This document shows positions 1 through 9,131 of a DNA stretch of 64,000 nt, piece after piece (position 1 is the stretch's first letter; each line of letters starts with the position of its first letter). The position numbers and the translations under genes were made by a program. Source of the DNA: Billgrantia campisalis (GTDB lineage Bacteria > Pseudomonadota > Gammaproteobacteria > Pseudomonadales > Halomonadaceae); the NCBI RefSeq assembly GCF_022341425.1, contig NZ_JABFUC010000001.1:1-64000 (forward strand), written 5' to 3'. The notes beneath the pieces were generated by a model, which searched no databases, was not told the origin of the DNA, and saw nothing but the letters and a program-made list of their open reading frames with translations.

Positions 1-138
1 TTTCCGTACCAACCTGCACTTCTACCTTGGCACCCTCAACGTCCGCGCCGGTCTCCGACTCCCAGGTGCCCGTGACCTCGCCACCGCCCAGCGTCGCCGA
101 GGTAGCACCTTCCACGCCGACCGTCGGCACATCGTCAA
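1..138 (-). repeat. Adhesin module repeat, copy 1 (partner at 754-891)
   Basis: Bases 1-138 match 754-891 with one visible mismatch, an offset of 753 bp (251 codons). The copies encode the same segment of two successive beta-sandwich modules. Such near-identical repeats arise by unequal crossing-over and make adhesin genes prone to length change and misassembly. Confidence 0.85.
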
Positions 139-3100
139 TGACCTCTATCTGGATATCATCGCTTGCCGACTGACCCAGAGTGTCGACTACCTCCACCGTG
201 ATGTCCGGCTTCTCAAATGTGTTCGGCCCTTGAACCGGGTCGTGCTCCACCGCTTCCGCCAAGGTGAACACGAAGGTCACCGTGCCCCCATTGGCGTCAC
301 CGTCATACTCCGTGATCTCCAGCGTATTGCCTTCCGGCGTGGTGATCACCACCTCACCGCCACCCAGCGATCCTTGAAGGGCCGAGAGCGAGATTTCCTC
401 TCCCGCGACGAGGATCTTGTCCAGACCTGCCGGGGCTCCAACCGTGAACGTGCCCTCGACAGCGGGATCACCGTCCCCAGCCGCCGTGCCCTCCGCCAGG
501 AATTTCTCGAAGACCTCAAGGGCATCGCCATCAAGACCGGTCAGCGTCGGTCCATCCGGCGTCGTCAGATCAATGCTGTGTGAGGCCTCCACCACGTCAC
601 CGTCACCGTCTGTCTTGATCACGGTGAAGCTGAAGCTCGAGGCCGCGTCCAGATCGGTCCCCGGCACAAACGCCCAGGTTCCATCAGAGCTGATTGTCAG
701 CGTCCCCTCGTCAGTCTCGAACTCGACATCCGTGTTACCCGTCAACAGCTTCGTTTCCGTACCAACCTGCACTTCTACCTTGGCACCCTCAACGTCCGCG
801 CCGGTCTCCGACTCCCAGGTGCCCGTGACCTCGCCACCGCCCAGCGTCGCCGAGGTAGCACCTTCCACGCCGACTGTCGGCACATCGTCAAGAATCGTAA
901 CATTGATGTTGTCGCTAGCCTCACGACCTGCCAGGTCTTCCACCGTGACGTTAATGGCATCTTTCTCCAGCTCATCACGGCCTTGATCCGGGTGGTCGGC
1001 CACTTCGGTGAGGGTGTAGCTATAGTTTACGGTGTAGCTGCCATCACCATTGTCGGTGAAGCCGGTAATCGACAGGCTGCCCTTGGCAGTGTCTAGGATC
1101 AGAGGATCGGACTCGGATGCCCCGTTGAGCTGGTCGATATCGAACGACGCATTGCTGAAGCCGCCACCACTGAAAGTCAGACTGGCTACACCCGCCGCCG
1201 CCGTTACTGTAAACACACCCGGTTGCGTCAGCGCATCCTCATCAGGATTCGTACCATTTGCCAGATTCGCCTCGTCAACCGTTACGTCTCCTGCGTCCAG
1301 CAGACCGTCAATGCTGGGACCGTCGAACTCGAACAGGTCGGCAGTAATAGTGAAGGTCAGGTCGGTCGGCACCGTATCCCCGTCACCGTCGGTCAGCACG
1401 TAAGTGAAGACGTCCTGCGGGGCCTCGGCATCCAGCAGGGCTTCACCGGCATCGTCATTCAGTGTGTAGGTGTAGCTGAAATTGCCGTCGCCGTTATCGG
1501 TGACCACCAGGGTGCCGTAGGTGCCCTCAAGGGTCAGCTCGGTCTCGCCAGCGCCAAAGCCCTGCAGGGCGCCACCGTTGGCCTGGAACTGAATCGCGTT
1601 GGTGTCGGCCGGGCCGTCGGCGCCCCAGTCGGCATCGAAGGCGCCACTGGACTCCGGTGCAGCCGCCGGCTCACCGTCGCCATCCACATAGCTCTGGTCG
1701 ATCTCGCTGACCGACACACTCAGGGTGTCACTGGCGTCGTCGTTGTCCACCGGGATGTCATCCACAATGGTCACGTCGAGGGTGTCAACGGCAGTCTGGT
1801 CGGCGTTATCGGTGACCGTGACGCCGATCGCGTCTTTCTCCAGTTCATCACGTCCTTGATCCGGGTGGTCGGCCACTTCGGTGAGGGTATAGCTGTAGGC
1901 CACGGTGTAATTACCGTCGCCGTTGTCAGTGAAGCCGGTAATCGAGAGCGAGCCCTTGGCGGTGTCCAGCGTCAGCGGATCGGAGTCGGATGCCCCGTTA
2001 AGCTGGTCGATATCGAACGAGGCGCTGAAGCCGTCACCGGCAAAGGCCAGGCTGGCCACACCGGCAGGAGCAATGATGGTGAAACTGCCGCTGTCCGTGA
2101 CGCTGGCCCCCGACGGCCCCTCCTGCGTACCGCCGTCCAGGAAGGCTTCATAGACGGTGGCATCCCCACCGTCACCAGTCAGCCCCAAGATGATCGGGCC
2201 ATCGAAGTCGAAGAGGGCAGCACCGGTGGTGAAGGTCAGGTCGGTGGGTACGGTGTCACCATCAGCATCGGTCAACACATAGGTGAATACGTCGGTGACA
2301 GTTTCGCCTGGATTATCGCTATCCAGTAGGTCCTCAAAGGCCTCCGGGTTAAGCGTGTAGGTGTAGGTGAAGTTGCCATCACCCGCGTCGGTGACCACCA
2401 AGGTACCGTAAGTGCCGTTGATGGTCAGCTCGCTCTCGCCTGCAGCAAAGCTCTGCAGGGCACCCCCATTGGCCTGGATCTGAATGGCGTTGTCATCGGC
2501 TGGGCCATCGGCGCCCCAGTCGGCAGCAAACTCGCCGGAGGACACCGGAGCATCAACGGGATCGCCATCGCTATTGACGAAGCTGCCATCGACTTCACTG
2601 AGCAGGACGCTCAGTTCCGCGGTGGCATCGGGGTTGTCCACCGGGATGTCGTCGACGATGGTCACGTCGAGGGTATCGTTGGCATCGCGGCCGGCGTTGT
2701 CCGTCACGGTGACGGTGATGTCGTCCTTCTCCAGTTCGTCACGGCCCTGCTCCGGATGATCAGCCACCTCGGTCAGGGTGTAGCTATAGGCCATGGCGTA
2801 GGTGCCATCGCCGTTGTCGGTGAAGTCGGTGATCTCCAACACACCCTTGGAGGTGGTGATCTCAGCCCCCACAAGATCATCCACCGCGATGGTGTCACTG
2901 AAGCCCTCACCCGCAAAGGTCAGACTGGCCACACCCGACGCAGCGATAATGGTGAATGAACCCAACTGAGTCAAAGCCGCCGAATCAGGATTGGTACCCT
3001 GGGGAAGGTTCGCCTCATCCACCGTAATATCAACATCTCCGAGACCAATGATCTCGGGTGCCCCCACGGTCCCGATCTCGGCGGTGTCAATGGCCGGACG

Positions 3101-4489
3101 GCCGGCGCCGTCAATGGCGGTGACGTCAATGGTCGGCAGTTCGCCACCCTCGTTGACGTGACCCGCACCGGCCTGAGTCAGCGTCACCGTGCCGCTGGTT
3201 TCATCAATAGCGAAGAAGCCATCTGGGTCGCTGCCGTCGGTGATAGCAAAAGTGAGTCCCTCACCCAGCGGGTCGCTGCTGTCGGTAATGGTGCCGACTT
3301 CGTCACCTTCTTCGGCATTGCCTTCAAGTAGGTCATCGGACGCCGTGACCTCGATGCTCGGACCGGCAATGGTCTCGGGTAGCGCCGCGTCGTCACTGGC
3401 CGTGCGATCGGCACCGTCGGTGACCATGACCTCCACCGGCGGCAGGTCGTTGCCGGCGTTGGCATGCTCGGCCCCCGCCTCGGTCAGCGTGACGTTGCCC
3501 TCCTGATCGATGGCGTAGAAGTCGGCGCCTTCACTGTCCGGATCAATCGCATAGGTGAGCCCTTCGCCCAGCGGGTCGCTGCCCACCGCCGTGGCCACCT
3601 GCTGGCCTACCTCGTTCTGGTCCTCACCCTCCAGGAACTGCAGCTCGTCGGCCGCCTCGACCACCACGCTCGGACCGGCAATGGTCTCGGGTAGCGCCGC
3701 GTCATCACTGGCCGTGCGATCGGCACCGTCGGTGACCGTGACCTCCACCGGCGGCAGGTCGTTGCCGGCGTTGGCATGCTCGGCCCCCGCCTCGGTCAGC
3801 GTGACGTTGCCCTCCTGATCGATGGCGTAGAAGTCGGCGCCTTCACTGTCCGGATCAATCGCATAGGTGAGCCCTTCGCCCAGCGGGTCGGTGCCCACCG
3901 CCGTGGCCACCTGCTGGCCCACTTCATTCAGACCATCGCCCGCAAGAAAGAGCAGTCCCTCGGCGGCTGTCACCACGACACTGGGTTCATCCGGCTCATC
4001 CTCTTCCAGAGCAAGCAGTGGCTCGTCCTCCGGACCAGAAATGCCCTCCAGCTCTCCCATGCCGAACTCAAAGGCAAGCGGATCAACGTCTTCTGCAATA
4101 CGCCCCAGCATCACAAAACTGTGACCGCCGTCAGCTCCACCACCCGGGCCTGCACCGGCAGCAGTGGCATCCAGCAGCTCGAGCAGATCGCCTTCGCCTT
4201 CATCAATCGCCGCAAGGAGTGCGTCGAGGTCTTCATCCTGGGCACTGAAGTCGAAGGCTTCCGCCGGCTCGCTAGCATCCAGCTCCGGCGTCATCAATAT
4301 CTGCTGATCGCCCGCGATCATGGTCGGGTCAAGGCCGTCACCAAAATCCAGCTGTACCCTGGCGTTGTCCGAAGTGACGAGAACCTCACCCTCCTGCAGG
4401 GTGTCACCCACGCGAAGTTCACGGAGGTTGCCGTCGGCGTCTCGCGCCCAGGCTTGGCCGGTGATGGCAATGACGGTGGCGATGGTCAT
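1..4489 (-). CDS. LapA-like giant type I secreted adhesin, N-terminal part (C-terminus outside window)
   Basis: An open frame of 1496 codons runs without a stop to the left edge, so the C-terminal calcium-binding and secretion region is not visible. The start is the ATG at 4489 behind a GGGAG-like ribosome site. Residues 1-134 resemble the retention module of LapA-type adhesins, with TAAG at 109-112 where the periplasmic protease LapG would cut. From about residue 180 the protein is a chain of cadherin-like beta-sandwich repeats: two near-identical 104-residue units, then longer modules of the T1SS-143/VCBS type ending in short acidic linkers. Composition is strongly acidic, as expected for a halophile surface protein. 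Such adhesins are held in the outer-membrane TolC-type pore and mediate biofilm attachment. The exporter genes lie directly upstream on the same strand. Confidence 0.93.
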   Translation of the reverse strand, partial: MTIATVIAITGQAWARDADGNLRELRVGDTLQEGEVLVTSDNARVQLDFGDGLDPTMIAGDQQILMTPELDASEPAEAFDFSAQDEDLDALLAAIDEGEGDLLELLDATAAGAGPGGGADGGHSFVMLGRIAEDVDPLAFEFGMGELEGISGPEDEPLLALEEDEPDEPSVVVTAAEGLLFLAGDGLNEVGQQVATAVGTDPLGEGLTYAIDPDSEGADFYAIDQEGNVTLTEAGAEHANAGNDLPPVEVTVTDGADRTASDDAALPETIAGPSVVVEAADELQFLEGEDQNEVGQQVATAVGSDPLGEGLTYAIDPDSEGADFYAIDQEGNVTLTEAGAEHANAGNDLPPVEVMVTDGADRTASDDAALPETIAGPSIEVTASDDLLEGNAEEGDEVGTITDSSDPLGEGLTFAITDGSDPDGFFAIDETSGTVTLTQAGAGHVNEGGELPTIDVTAIDGAGRPAIDTAEIGTVGAPEIIGLGDVDITVDEANLPQGTNPDSAALTQLGSFTIIAASGVASLTFAGEGFSDTIAVDDLVGAEITTSKGVLEITDFTDNGDGTYAMAYSYTLTEVADHPEQGRDELEKDDITVTVTDNAGRDANDTLDVTIVDDIPVDNPDATAELSVLLSEVDGSFVNSDGDPVDAPVSSGEFAADWGADGPADDNAIQIQANGGALQSFAAGESELTINGTYGTLVVTDAGDGNFTYTYTLNPEAFEDLLDSDNPGETVTDVFTYVLTDADGDTVPTDLTFTTGAALFDFDGPIILGLTGDGGDATVYEAFLDGGTQEGPSGASVTDSGSFTIIAPAGVASLAFAGDGFSASFDIDQLNGASDSDPLTLDTAKGSLSITGFTDNGDGNYTVAYSYTLTEVADHPDQGRDELEKDAIGVTVTDNADQTAVDTLDVTIVDDIPVDNDDASDTLSVSVSEIDQSYVDGDGEPAAAPESSGAFDADWGADGPADTNAIQFQANGGALQGFGAGETELTLEGTYGTLVVTDNGDGNFSYTYTLNDDAGEALLDAEAPQDVFTYVLTDGDGDTVPTDLTFTITADLFEFDGPSIDGLLDAGDVTVDEANLANGTNPDEDALTQPGVFTVTAAAGVASLTFSGGGFSNASFDIDQLNGASESDPLILDTAKGSLSITGFTDNGDGSYTVNYSYTLTEVADHPDQGRDELEKDAINVTVEDLAGREASDNINVTILDDVPTVGVEGATSATLGGGEVTGTWESETGADVEGAKVEVQVGTETKLLTGNTDVEFETDEGTLTISSDGTWAFVPGTDLDAASSFSFTVIKTDGDGDVVEASHSIDLTTPDGPTLTGLDGDALEVFEKFLAEGTAAGDGDPAVEGTFTVGAPAGLDKILVAGEEISLSALQGSLGGGEVVITTPEGNTLEITEYDGDANGGTVTFVFTLAEAVEHDPVQGPNTFEKPDITVEVVDTLGQSASDDIQIEVIDDVPTVGVEGATSATLGGGEVTGTWESETGADVEGAKVEVQVGTE
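754..891 (-). repeat. Adhesin module repeat, copy 2
   Basis: Partner of 1-138. Outside the near-identical block the flanking modules diverge, so the two modules have been partly homogenised or recently duplicated. Confidence 0.85.
3356..3616 (-). repeat. 104-residue cadherin-like repeat, copy A
   Basis: This stretch is repeated 312 bp away (3668-3928) with only a few substitutions, giving a 104-codon period. The units lie close to the retention module and should form the first extender domains of the adhesin stalk. A third, more diverged unit follows toward 3050-3350. Confidence 0.85.
3668..3928 (-). repeat. 104-residue cadherin-like repeat, copy B
   Basis: Near-identical partner of 3356-3616 at an offset of 312 bp. 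It encodes the most N-terminal extender unit, right after the linker that follows the LapG site. Confidence 0.85.
4154..4165 (-). other. Predicted LapG di-alanine cleavage site (TAAG)
   Basis: Residues 109-112 of the adhesin are T-A-A-G, followed by a glycine-rich linker. In Pseudomonas LapA the LapG protease cuts between two alanines of a TAAG motif at almost the same distance from the N-terminus. The match of motif, position and retention-module context is seen in the sequence; cleavage is inferred. Confidence 0.75.
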
Positions 4490-4799
4490 GGTAGGACTCC
4501 CTGCTTGATGCTCTTGATTTCTTGAAGGCGTGACAAGTCAACGCAGATTGATACATTCAACCTAGTCGCTGGGAAAGGGAAAAAGTATTGGACCGATGGT
4601 CAGGTCAGAGGCGTGGCTGATTCGCGTCAAGCAACAGCCAATACGGGTCGACCGGACAGAGCCGCCGCCACAAGTGGATGATCTTCCGGACATTGGCGCA
4701 GGTCAGGACCGCGTTATGGGCAGTCAGTAGCCTGCCCGATAGCAGAATCATGGCGACTCTGATCGTACAGGCCACTGTACCGGTGGCTGTAGGAACGAA
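4490..4799. other. Intergenic leader between LuxR-type gene and adhesin
   Basis: About 310 bp with no credible gene. The part next to the adhesin start (about 4505-4590) is richer in A and T than its surroundings and may hold a promoter, but I found no convincing -35/-10 pair and no sigma-28 or sigma-54 match. An imperfect hairpin near 4768-4792 lies just past the stop of the regulator gene and could end the secretion operon transcript; it has no T-run. Confidence 0.5.
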
Positions 4800-5426
4800 T
4801 CAGTGGCCTGGATCCGTTACCGCCGCATGCTGCTGTGAGAGCCGCAGCACAAGCTGCATGCGGTTGCGGACGCCAAGCTTATTAAACACCGCGCCGAGAT
4901 GGGCCTTCACGGTACGCTCGGTGATCCCCAGGCTGCGCGCCACTTCCTTGTTGGTCTGTCCCTCGAGCACCGCCAGAGCGACAGCCCTCTCACGCTCGGT
5001 CAGCCCCTGTAGTTCATCTATCTGTACCTGCTCACTTCCGCCAAGGGCACGGAAAGCACCGCCGACGACGCGAGACATGAGCTCGGCAGGCACCCATATG
5101 CCCTGATGGCTGATCACCACCTGGACCTGGCGCAGAAGTTCAGGGGGAGAGAGTGCATGGGTATAGCCGCGGGCGCCGACCTCCAGCGCTTGGAACGCCT
5201 CGGCGGCCTGAGGACGGTAGCTGAGCACGGCCAGGTGCGCACCGACACCTGAGAGAGAGGCGACCACCGCGGGCCACCCCGGCAGATTACTCACGACCCA
5301 CACCAAGTCTCCGGCGCCAACGCGTAGATGTGCGTCTTGCGGGCCAATCCATGCCGCGTCACGAAAAGCCTCGCGCCAACGAGGTATCTCATCTCGTCCC
5401 TGACTGATGAAGTAGACCGCCATCAT
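4800..5426 (-). CDS. LuxR/CsgD-like transcriptional regulator with degenerate receiver
   Basis: The 208-residue protein has an N-terminal receiver-like region (about 1-120) and a C-terminal LuxR-type helix-turn-helix (about 143-205), with the usual LTERER start and the NKEVARSLGITERTVKAHL recognition segment. The N-terminal part lacks a clear acidic pair and phospho-acceptor aspartate, so it may act without phosphorylation, as in CsgD/VpsT-type biofilm regulators. Its start overlaps the end of the HlyD-like gene by 4 bp (ATGA), implying translational coupling. It is the last gene before the adhesin, so control of the adhesin or of its own operon is a reasonable inference. Ligand and targets cannot be told from sequence. 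Confidence 0.85.
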   Translation of the reverse strand: MMAVYFISQGRDEIPRWREAFRDAAWIGPQDAHLRVGAGDLVWVVSNLPGWPAVVASLSGVGAHLAVLSYRPQAAEAFQALEVGARGYTHALSPPELLRQVQVVISHQGIWVPAELMSRVVGGAFRALGGSEQVQIDELQGLTERERAVALAVLEGQTNKEVARSLGITERTVKAHLGAVFNKLGVRNRMQLVLRLSQQHAAVTDPGH

Positions 5427-6853
5427 CGTTCTCCCATTGAGTCACTCCAGGCCCGCAACACGGGCTTCAGCATGAACTGCATCACAGTGCGCTTGCCGGT
5501 CATGATGTCCACCTGAGCGGTCATGCCGGGGATCACCGCGAGTTCGCTGTCCACTTCCTCTCCTTCGATACTGCGGACACGCACCAGATAAAAGGTATTG
5601 CCATCATCGTCCGTGATCGTATCGGCACTGATGTGATCAAGTTCCGCCTGCAGCCCGCCATAGACGGCAAAATCATAGGCCGTCAGCTTGATGGTCGCCG
5701 GCTGACCGGGGCGCAGGAAGGCAATGTCCTGCGGCGCGATTCTCGCCTCAACCAACAGTTGATCATCACTGGGTACGATCTCAACGACTTCCTGACCCTG
5801 CTGGGCCACCCCACCGATAGTGTTGATATTGAGCCGCTGCACTACTCCATCCACTGGAGAGCGTATCTCGGCCAGCCGCACGCGATCGGCAAGGCCAGCA
5901 CTGGATTCATCCAAGGCATTGAGATCACCCAAAGTCTGAGCCAGATCGTTGCGCCAGTCGCTGCGCCGCTCCACGCCGAGCTCGCTAAGCTGGTTGCGGG
6001 CTTCCTCCACCGCTGCCTGCAGCCTGGCCATGGATGCCGCCGCCTGGTCACGCTCCCCCGTGGCCCGAGACACCTCGCGTTCGAGTCGCAGCACGTCCAC
6101 TTCGGAAACCGCCCCGGACTGCAGCATTGGGCGCGTCAGGTTGAGCTCACGGCTGGCCATATTGGCCTCCCGCTGGGCAGTATCACGTCTCGCGATTGCC
6201 TCGTTAAGCTCTTCTTCGCGCTGGCGGATACGATCACGCAGTACCTGTTCCTGCTCGCGCAGCTCCTCCCGACGACTTTCATAGACCTCGCGCTCCTGGG
6301 CCACGATATGCGGCGCTTCAGCGCGTAGATCCTCATCGGGGTCAAACGGGGTATCGGTGATCAATGCCCGCAGTCGCTCGGCGCGCGCCTTCAGCGCCAG
6401 CGCCTGTGCTCGATTTTCACGAAAGGTGGCAACAAATCGGGTGGGGTCGATACGCATCAGCACCTGGCCCGCCTCCACCATCTGACCTTCACGCACCAGG
6501 ATTTCTTGTACCACGCCACCGTCGTAGGTCTGCACGCGCTGTAATTGGCTGGAGGGAATCACCCGGCCGCTTCCGCGAGTCACCTCATCAATGGCGGCAA
6601 AGTATGACCAGACCAGCAGCGCGACCACCGTTAACAGCACGACGTAGAGGAAGGCACGAGCGCGGATTGGATCTTGCTGCATGCGTGCCCAGTCGGCATC
6701 GCTTGCCCAGTCGCGGTTGAGGTGGGCGGCGGTGACACGGCGAGAGAAGAGTCGGTCCATGAAGGGCCGGAAGGGCTTGCCCCCTGTTTGGGAAAAGCGA
6801 CCAATCGCCTCGAAGCCGCGCTGTTCAGCGCTGCGGGTATCATTGACGCTCAT
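5423..6853 (-). CDS. lapC: HlyD-family membrane fusion protein of the adhesin type I secretion system (LapC-like)
   Basis: The 476-residue periplasmic adaptor has one N-terminal membrane helix (about 68-88) after a cytoplasmic tail, a lipoyl half-motif near 100-140, a long coiled-coil hairpin (about 145-300), a second lipoyl half near 315-350 and a beta-barrel toward the end. This is the standard HlyD/LapC layout. It bridges the ABC exporter and the TolC-like pore so the adhesin crosses both membranes in one step. Its ATG overlaps the exporter stop by one base (TAATG), so the two are translationally coupled. Confidence 0.93.
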   Translation of the reverse strand: MSVNDTRSAEQRGFEAIGRFSQTGGKPFRPFMDRLFSRRVTAAHLNRDWASDADWARMQQDPIRARAFLYVVLLTVVALLVWSYFAAIDEVTRGSGRVIPSSQLQRVQTYDGGVVQEILVREGQMVEAGQVLMRIDPTRFVATFRENRAQALALKARAERLRALITDTPFDPDEDLRAEAPHIVAQEREVYESRREELREQEQVLRDRIRQREEELNEAIARRDTAQREANMASRELNLTRPMLQSGAVSEVDVLRLEREVSRATGERDQAAASMARLQAAVEEARNQLSELGVERRSDWRNDLAQTLGDLNALDESSAGLADRVRLAEIRSPVDGVVQRLNINTIGGVAQQGQEVVEIVPSDDQLLVEARIAPQDIAFLRPGQPATIKLTAYDFAVYGGLQAELDHISADTITDDDGNTFYLVRVRSIEGEEVDSELAVIPGMTAQVDIMTGKRTVMQFMLKPVLRAWSDSMGER

Positions 6854-9069
6854 TAGCGGGCCCTCCCTATCTGGCCCTTGCGCAGGGCCTCCACCACTTT
6901 ATCACGCGGACCATCGGCCACCACCTTGCCTCCGTCGATCACGACGATGCGATCCACCAGGGAGAGCAACGAGGTCCGATGGGTGACGACGATCATGGTC
7001 TTGGGACGGGCGTACTCCTCGAGATTGGTCTTGAAGGCCTCCTCGCTTGCGTGGTCCATGGAGCTGCTCGGCTCATCAAGCAGCAGCACCTGAGGGTCAT
7101 TGACCAGGGCCCGAGCGATGGCCACCGACTGGCGCTGGCCACCGGAAAGTGCTTGGCCGCGCTCACCCACCTGAAGGTCAACCCCCTGAGGGTGAGCATT
7201 GACCAGGCTTTCCAGGCCGCTGAGCTTGATGGCGCGCAATAGTGCCTCGTCATCAATCCCCTCGCTGCCGCCACCGGCCACGATGTTCTCGCGCAGAGTG
7301 CCGAAGAACAGACTGACATCCTGAGGCACATAGCCGATCTGACGTCGTAGCTGGAGGGGGTCGAACTGGCGCAAGTCGACGCCATCGATCATCACTGCTC
7401 CGGCAGTGGGCTGATAAAGCCCCAAGATCAGTTTCTGCAGCGTGGTCTTGCCACAGCCGACACGACCCAGTAGCGCCACCTTCTCTCCAGCCTCTATCTT
7501 GAGCGACACATCGCGCAGCGCCTCCCGCTCCTCCTCGGGATAGCGAAGCGTCACCTTGTCGAACTGGATCTCACCGCGGATCGCCGGGCGGCTGACAAAC
7601 ACTTTCCCTTCGGGGCGCTCCACCGGCCTCTGCATGACATCGTTGAGCGACTGAAGTGCAGTGGAGGACTGGTGGTACTGAGCCAACAGGGAAGCCGCCT
7701 GGCTGACCGGCGCCATCGCTCGCGATGAGAGCAGATAGGCGGCGATCAGCCCGCCCTGGGTGAGATTGCCCTCCATGATCTGGTAAACACCGATGATGAT
7801 GACGCACACCGCTACGCTGTGCTGAGCCCATAGCGCCACGCTGGAGACCGAAGAACTAACAAGCCGCAACTGGGCTGCCGTACGTGACAGGAAGGCCGAC
7901 GCCTTCTCCCAAAAGCCTTGGATCCGACTCTCGGCACGAAGTGCCTTCACCGTCTCGAGTTGAGAGACCGCCTCCACCAGGGTGGCATTGCGCTGGGCAC
8001 TGACCCGCCAGGTAGTCTCGGAGAGTTCGTGCAACTTACCTTGGGCAGCTAGTGCATAGAGCAGTACGAAAAGAATCCCCACAAGCACCGGGATCACTAA
8101 TGGTGGGCCAATCAGTGCAATGATCGCGGCAAACATCAACACGAACGGCAGGTCGACCAGGGCCACGACGGTGGCCGAGCCGATGAAGGCGCGTACCGAT
8201 TCAAAGGACTGCAGTGTTGCAGCGAAGGAGCCGGTGGAGGCTGGCTTGGCCTCCATGCGCAGTCCCAGAACTCGTGCCATGATCGACGACGATAGCTTGA
8301 CGTCTGCCCGGCTGGCCGCTAGGTCGACAAAGGCATTGCGCATCAATCGCAAGGCCAGATCGAAGCAAAGGACTACGAAGATACCTACCGATAACACCCA
8401 GAGCGTCTCGGTGGCGTGGTTAGGCACTACGCGGTCGTAGACGTTGAGCACAAACAGCGGCATTGCCACGGCGAAGAGGTTGATCATCACCGAACCGGCG
8501 ATGACATCGCGATAGAGCTTACGATTCTCGCGTATCACCCCCCAGAACCAGTGCCGTGATCGCTGTTTCTTCACCTCAGGCCCGCGGGCATCGAAGTGGA
8601 AACGCGGCCGTACATAGATCGCCTGGCCGCTATAGCTGCTCTGCAGCCCATCAAGGGCGACTTCCGTTTCGGCCTCGCCCAGCTCGGGAAACACCACGCG
8701 CGCGCGCCGCGACTTTAGATCGAGCCCCATCAGCACACAGGCGCGACCTGGCTCGAGCAGCAGAATCACCGGAAACAGCTCGGGGTTGAGTTGGGCAAGC
8801 CGGCTTTTGACGATTCGCGACGTCATGCCGGCACGTGCGGCCGCTCGGGAAAAGATTCCCGGGGTCAGACATCCCTCGTGGAGCGGCAGCCCGGCCGTCA
8901 GCGCCTCGGCCGCAAAAAGATGCCCATGCACTTGAGCGACAACTTGCAGGCACTCGAGAAGCTCATCTCGCACCGCCGTTCGACTGGCCGGTGTTTCTAA
9001 CTGTTCGTATTGCGCCACAGGCACCTCATACCAACTTCCCGCCCAAGGGTACGCCTGGGCGGGAAACAC
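6853..9069 (-). CDS. lapB: Type I secretion ABC transporter with C39-like domain (LapB-like)
   Basis: The 738-residue protein has a degenerate C39-peptidase-like domain without the catalytic cysteine (about 30-155), a transmembrane domain (about 180-470) and an ABC ATPase domain (about 500-730). The Walker A is GRVGCGKTT, the signature is LSGGQRQ and the Walker B is VLLLDEPSSSMD. A catalytically dead C39-like domain is typical of exporters of RTX and LapA-type substrates, where it binds the unfolded substrate. The frame opens at a GTG at 9069 with no good ribosome site; the in-frame GTG near 9018, behind GAGG, is an alternative start. Confidence 0.93.
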   Translation of the reverse strand: MFPAQAYPWAGSWYEVPVAQYEQLETPASRTAVRDELLECLQVVAQVHGHLFAAEALTAGLPLHEGCLTPGIFSRAAARAGMTSRIVKSRLAQLNPELFPVILLLEPGRACVLMGLDLKSRRARVVFPELGEAETEVALDGLQSSYSGQAIYVRPRFHFDARGPEVKKQRSRHWFWGVIRENRKLYRDVIAGSVMINLFAVAMPLFVLNVYDRVVPNHATETLWVLSVGIFVVLCFDLALRLMRNAFVDLAASRADVKLSSSIMARVLGLRMEAKPASTGSFAATLQSFESVRAFIGSATVVALVDLPFVLMFAAIIALIGPPLVIPVLVGILFVLLYALAAQGKLHELSETTWRVSAQRNATLVEAVSQLETVKALRAESRIQGFWEKASAFLSRTAAQLRLVSSSVSSVALWAQHSVAVCVIIIGVYQIMEGNLTQGGLIAAYLLSSRAMAPVSQAASLLAQYHQSSTALQSLNDVMQRPVERPEGKVFVSRPAIRGEIQFDKVTLRYPEEEREALRDVSLKIEAGEKVALLGRVGCGKTTLQKLILGLYQPTAGAVMIDGVDLRQFDPLQLRRQIGYVPQDVSLFFGTLRENIVAGGGSEGIDDEALLRAIKLSGLESLVNAHPQGVDLQVGERGQALSGGQRQSVAIARALVNDPQVLLLDEPSSSMDHASEEAFKTNLEEYARPKTMIVVTHRTSLLSLVDRIVVIDGGKVVADGPRDKVVEALRKGQIGRAR

Positions 9070-9131
9070 ATGTCAATTCAATGTTGATGCCCCAGTCAGC
9101 GCAGGCTGGCCTACCTATAGCATTCACAACA

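Noticed and set aside
1223..4525. Long plus-strand frames opposite the adhesin gene (for example 1223-2329 and 3776-4525)
   Set aside because: They mirror the repetitive, codon-biased adhesin frame on the other strand and show no domain or ribosome site.
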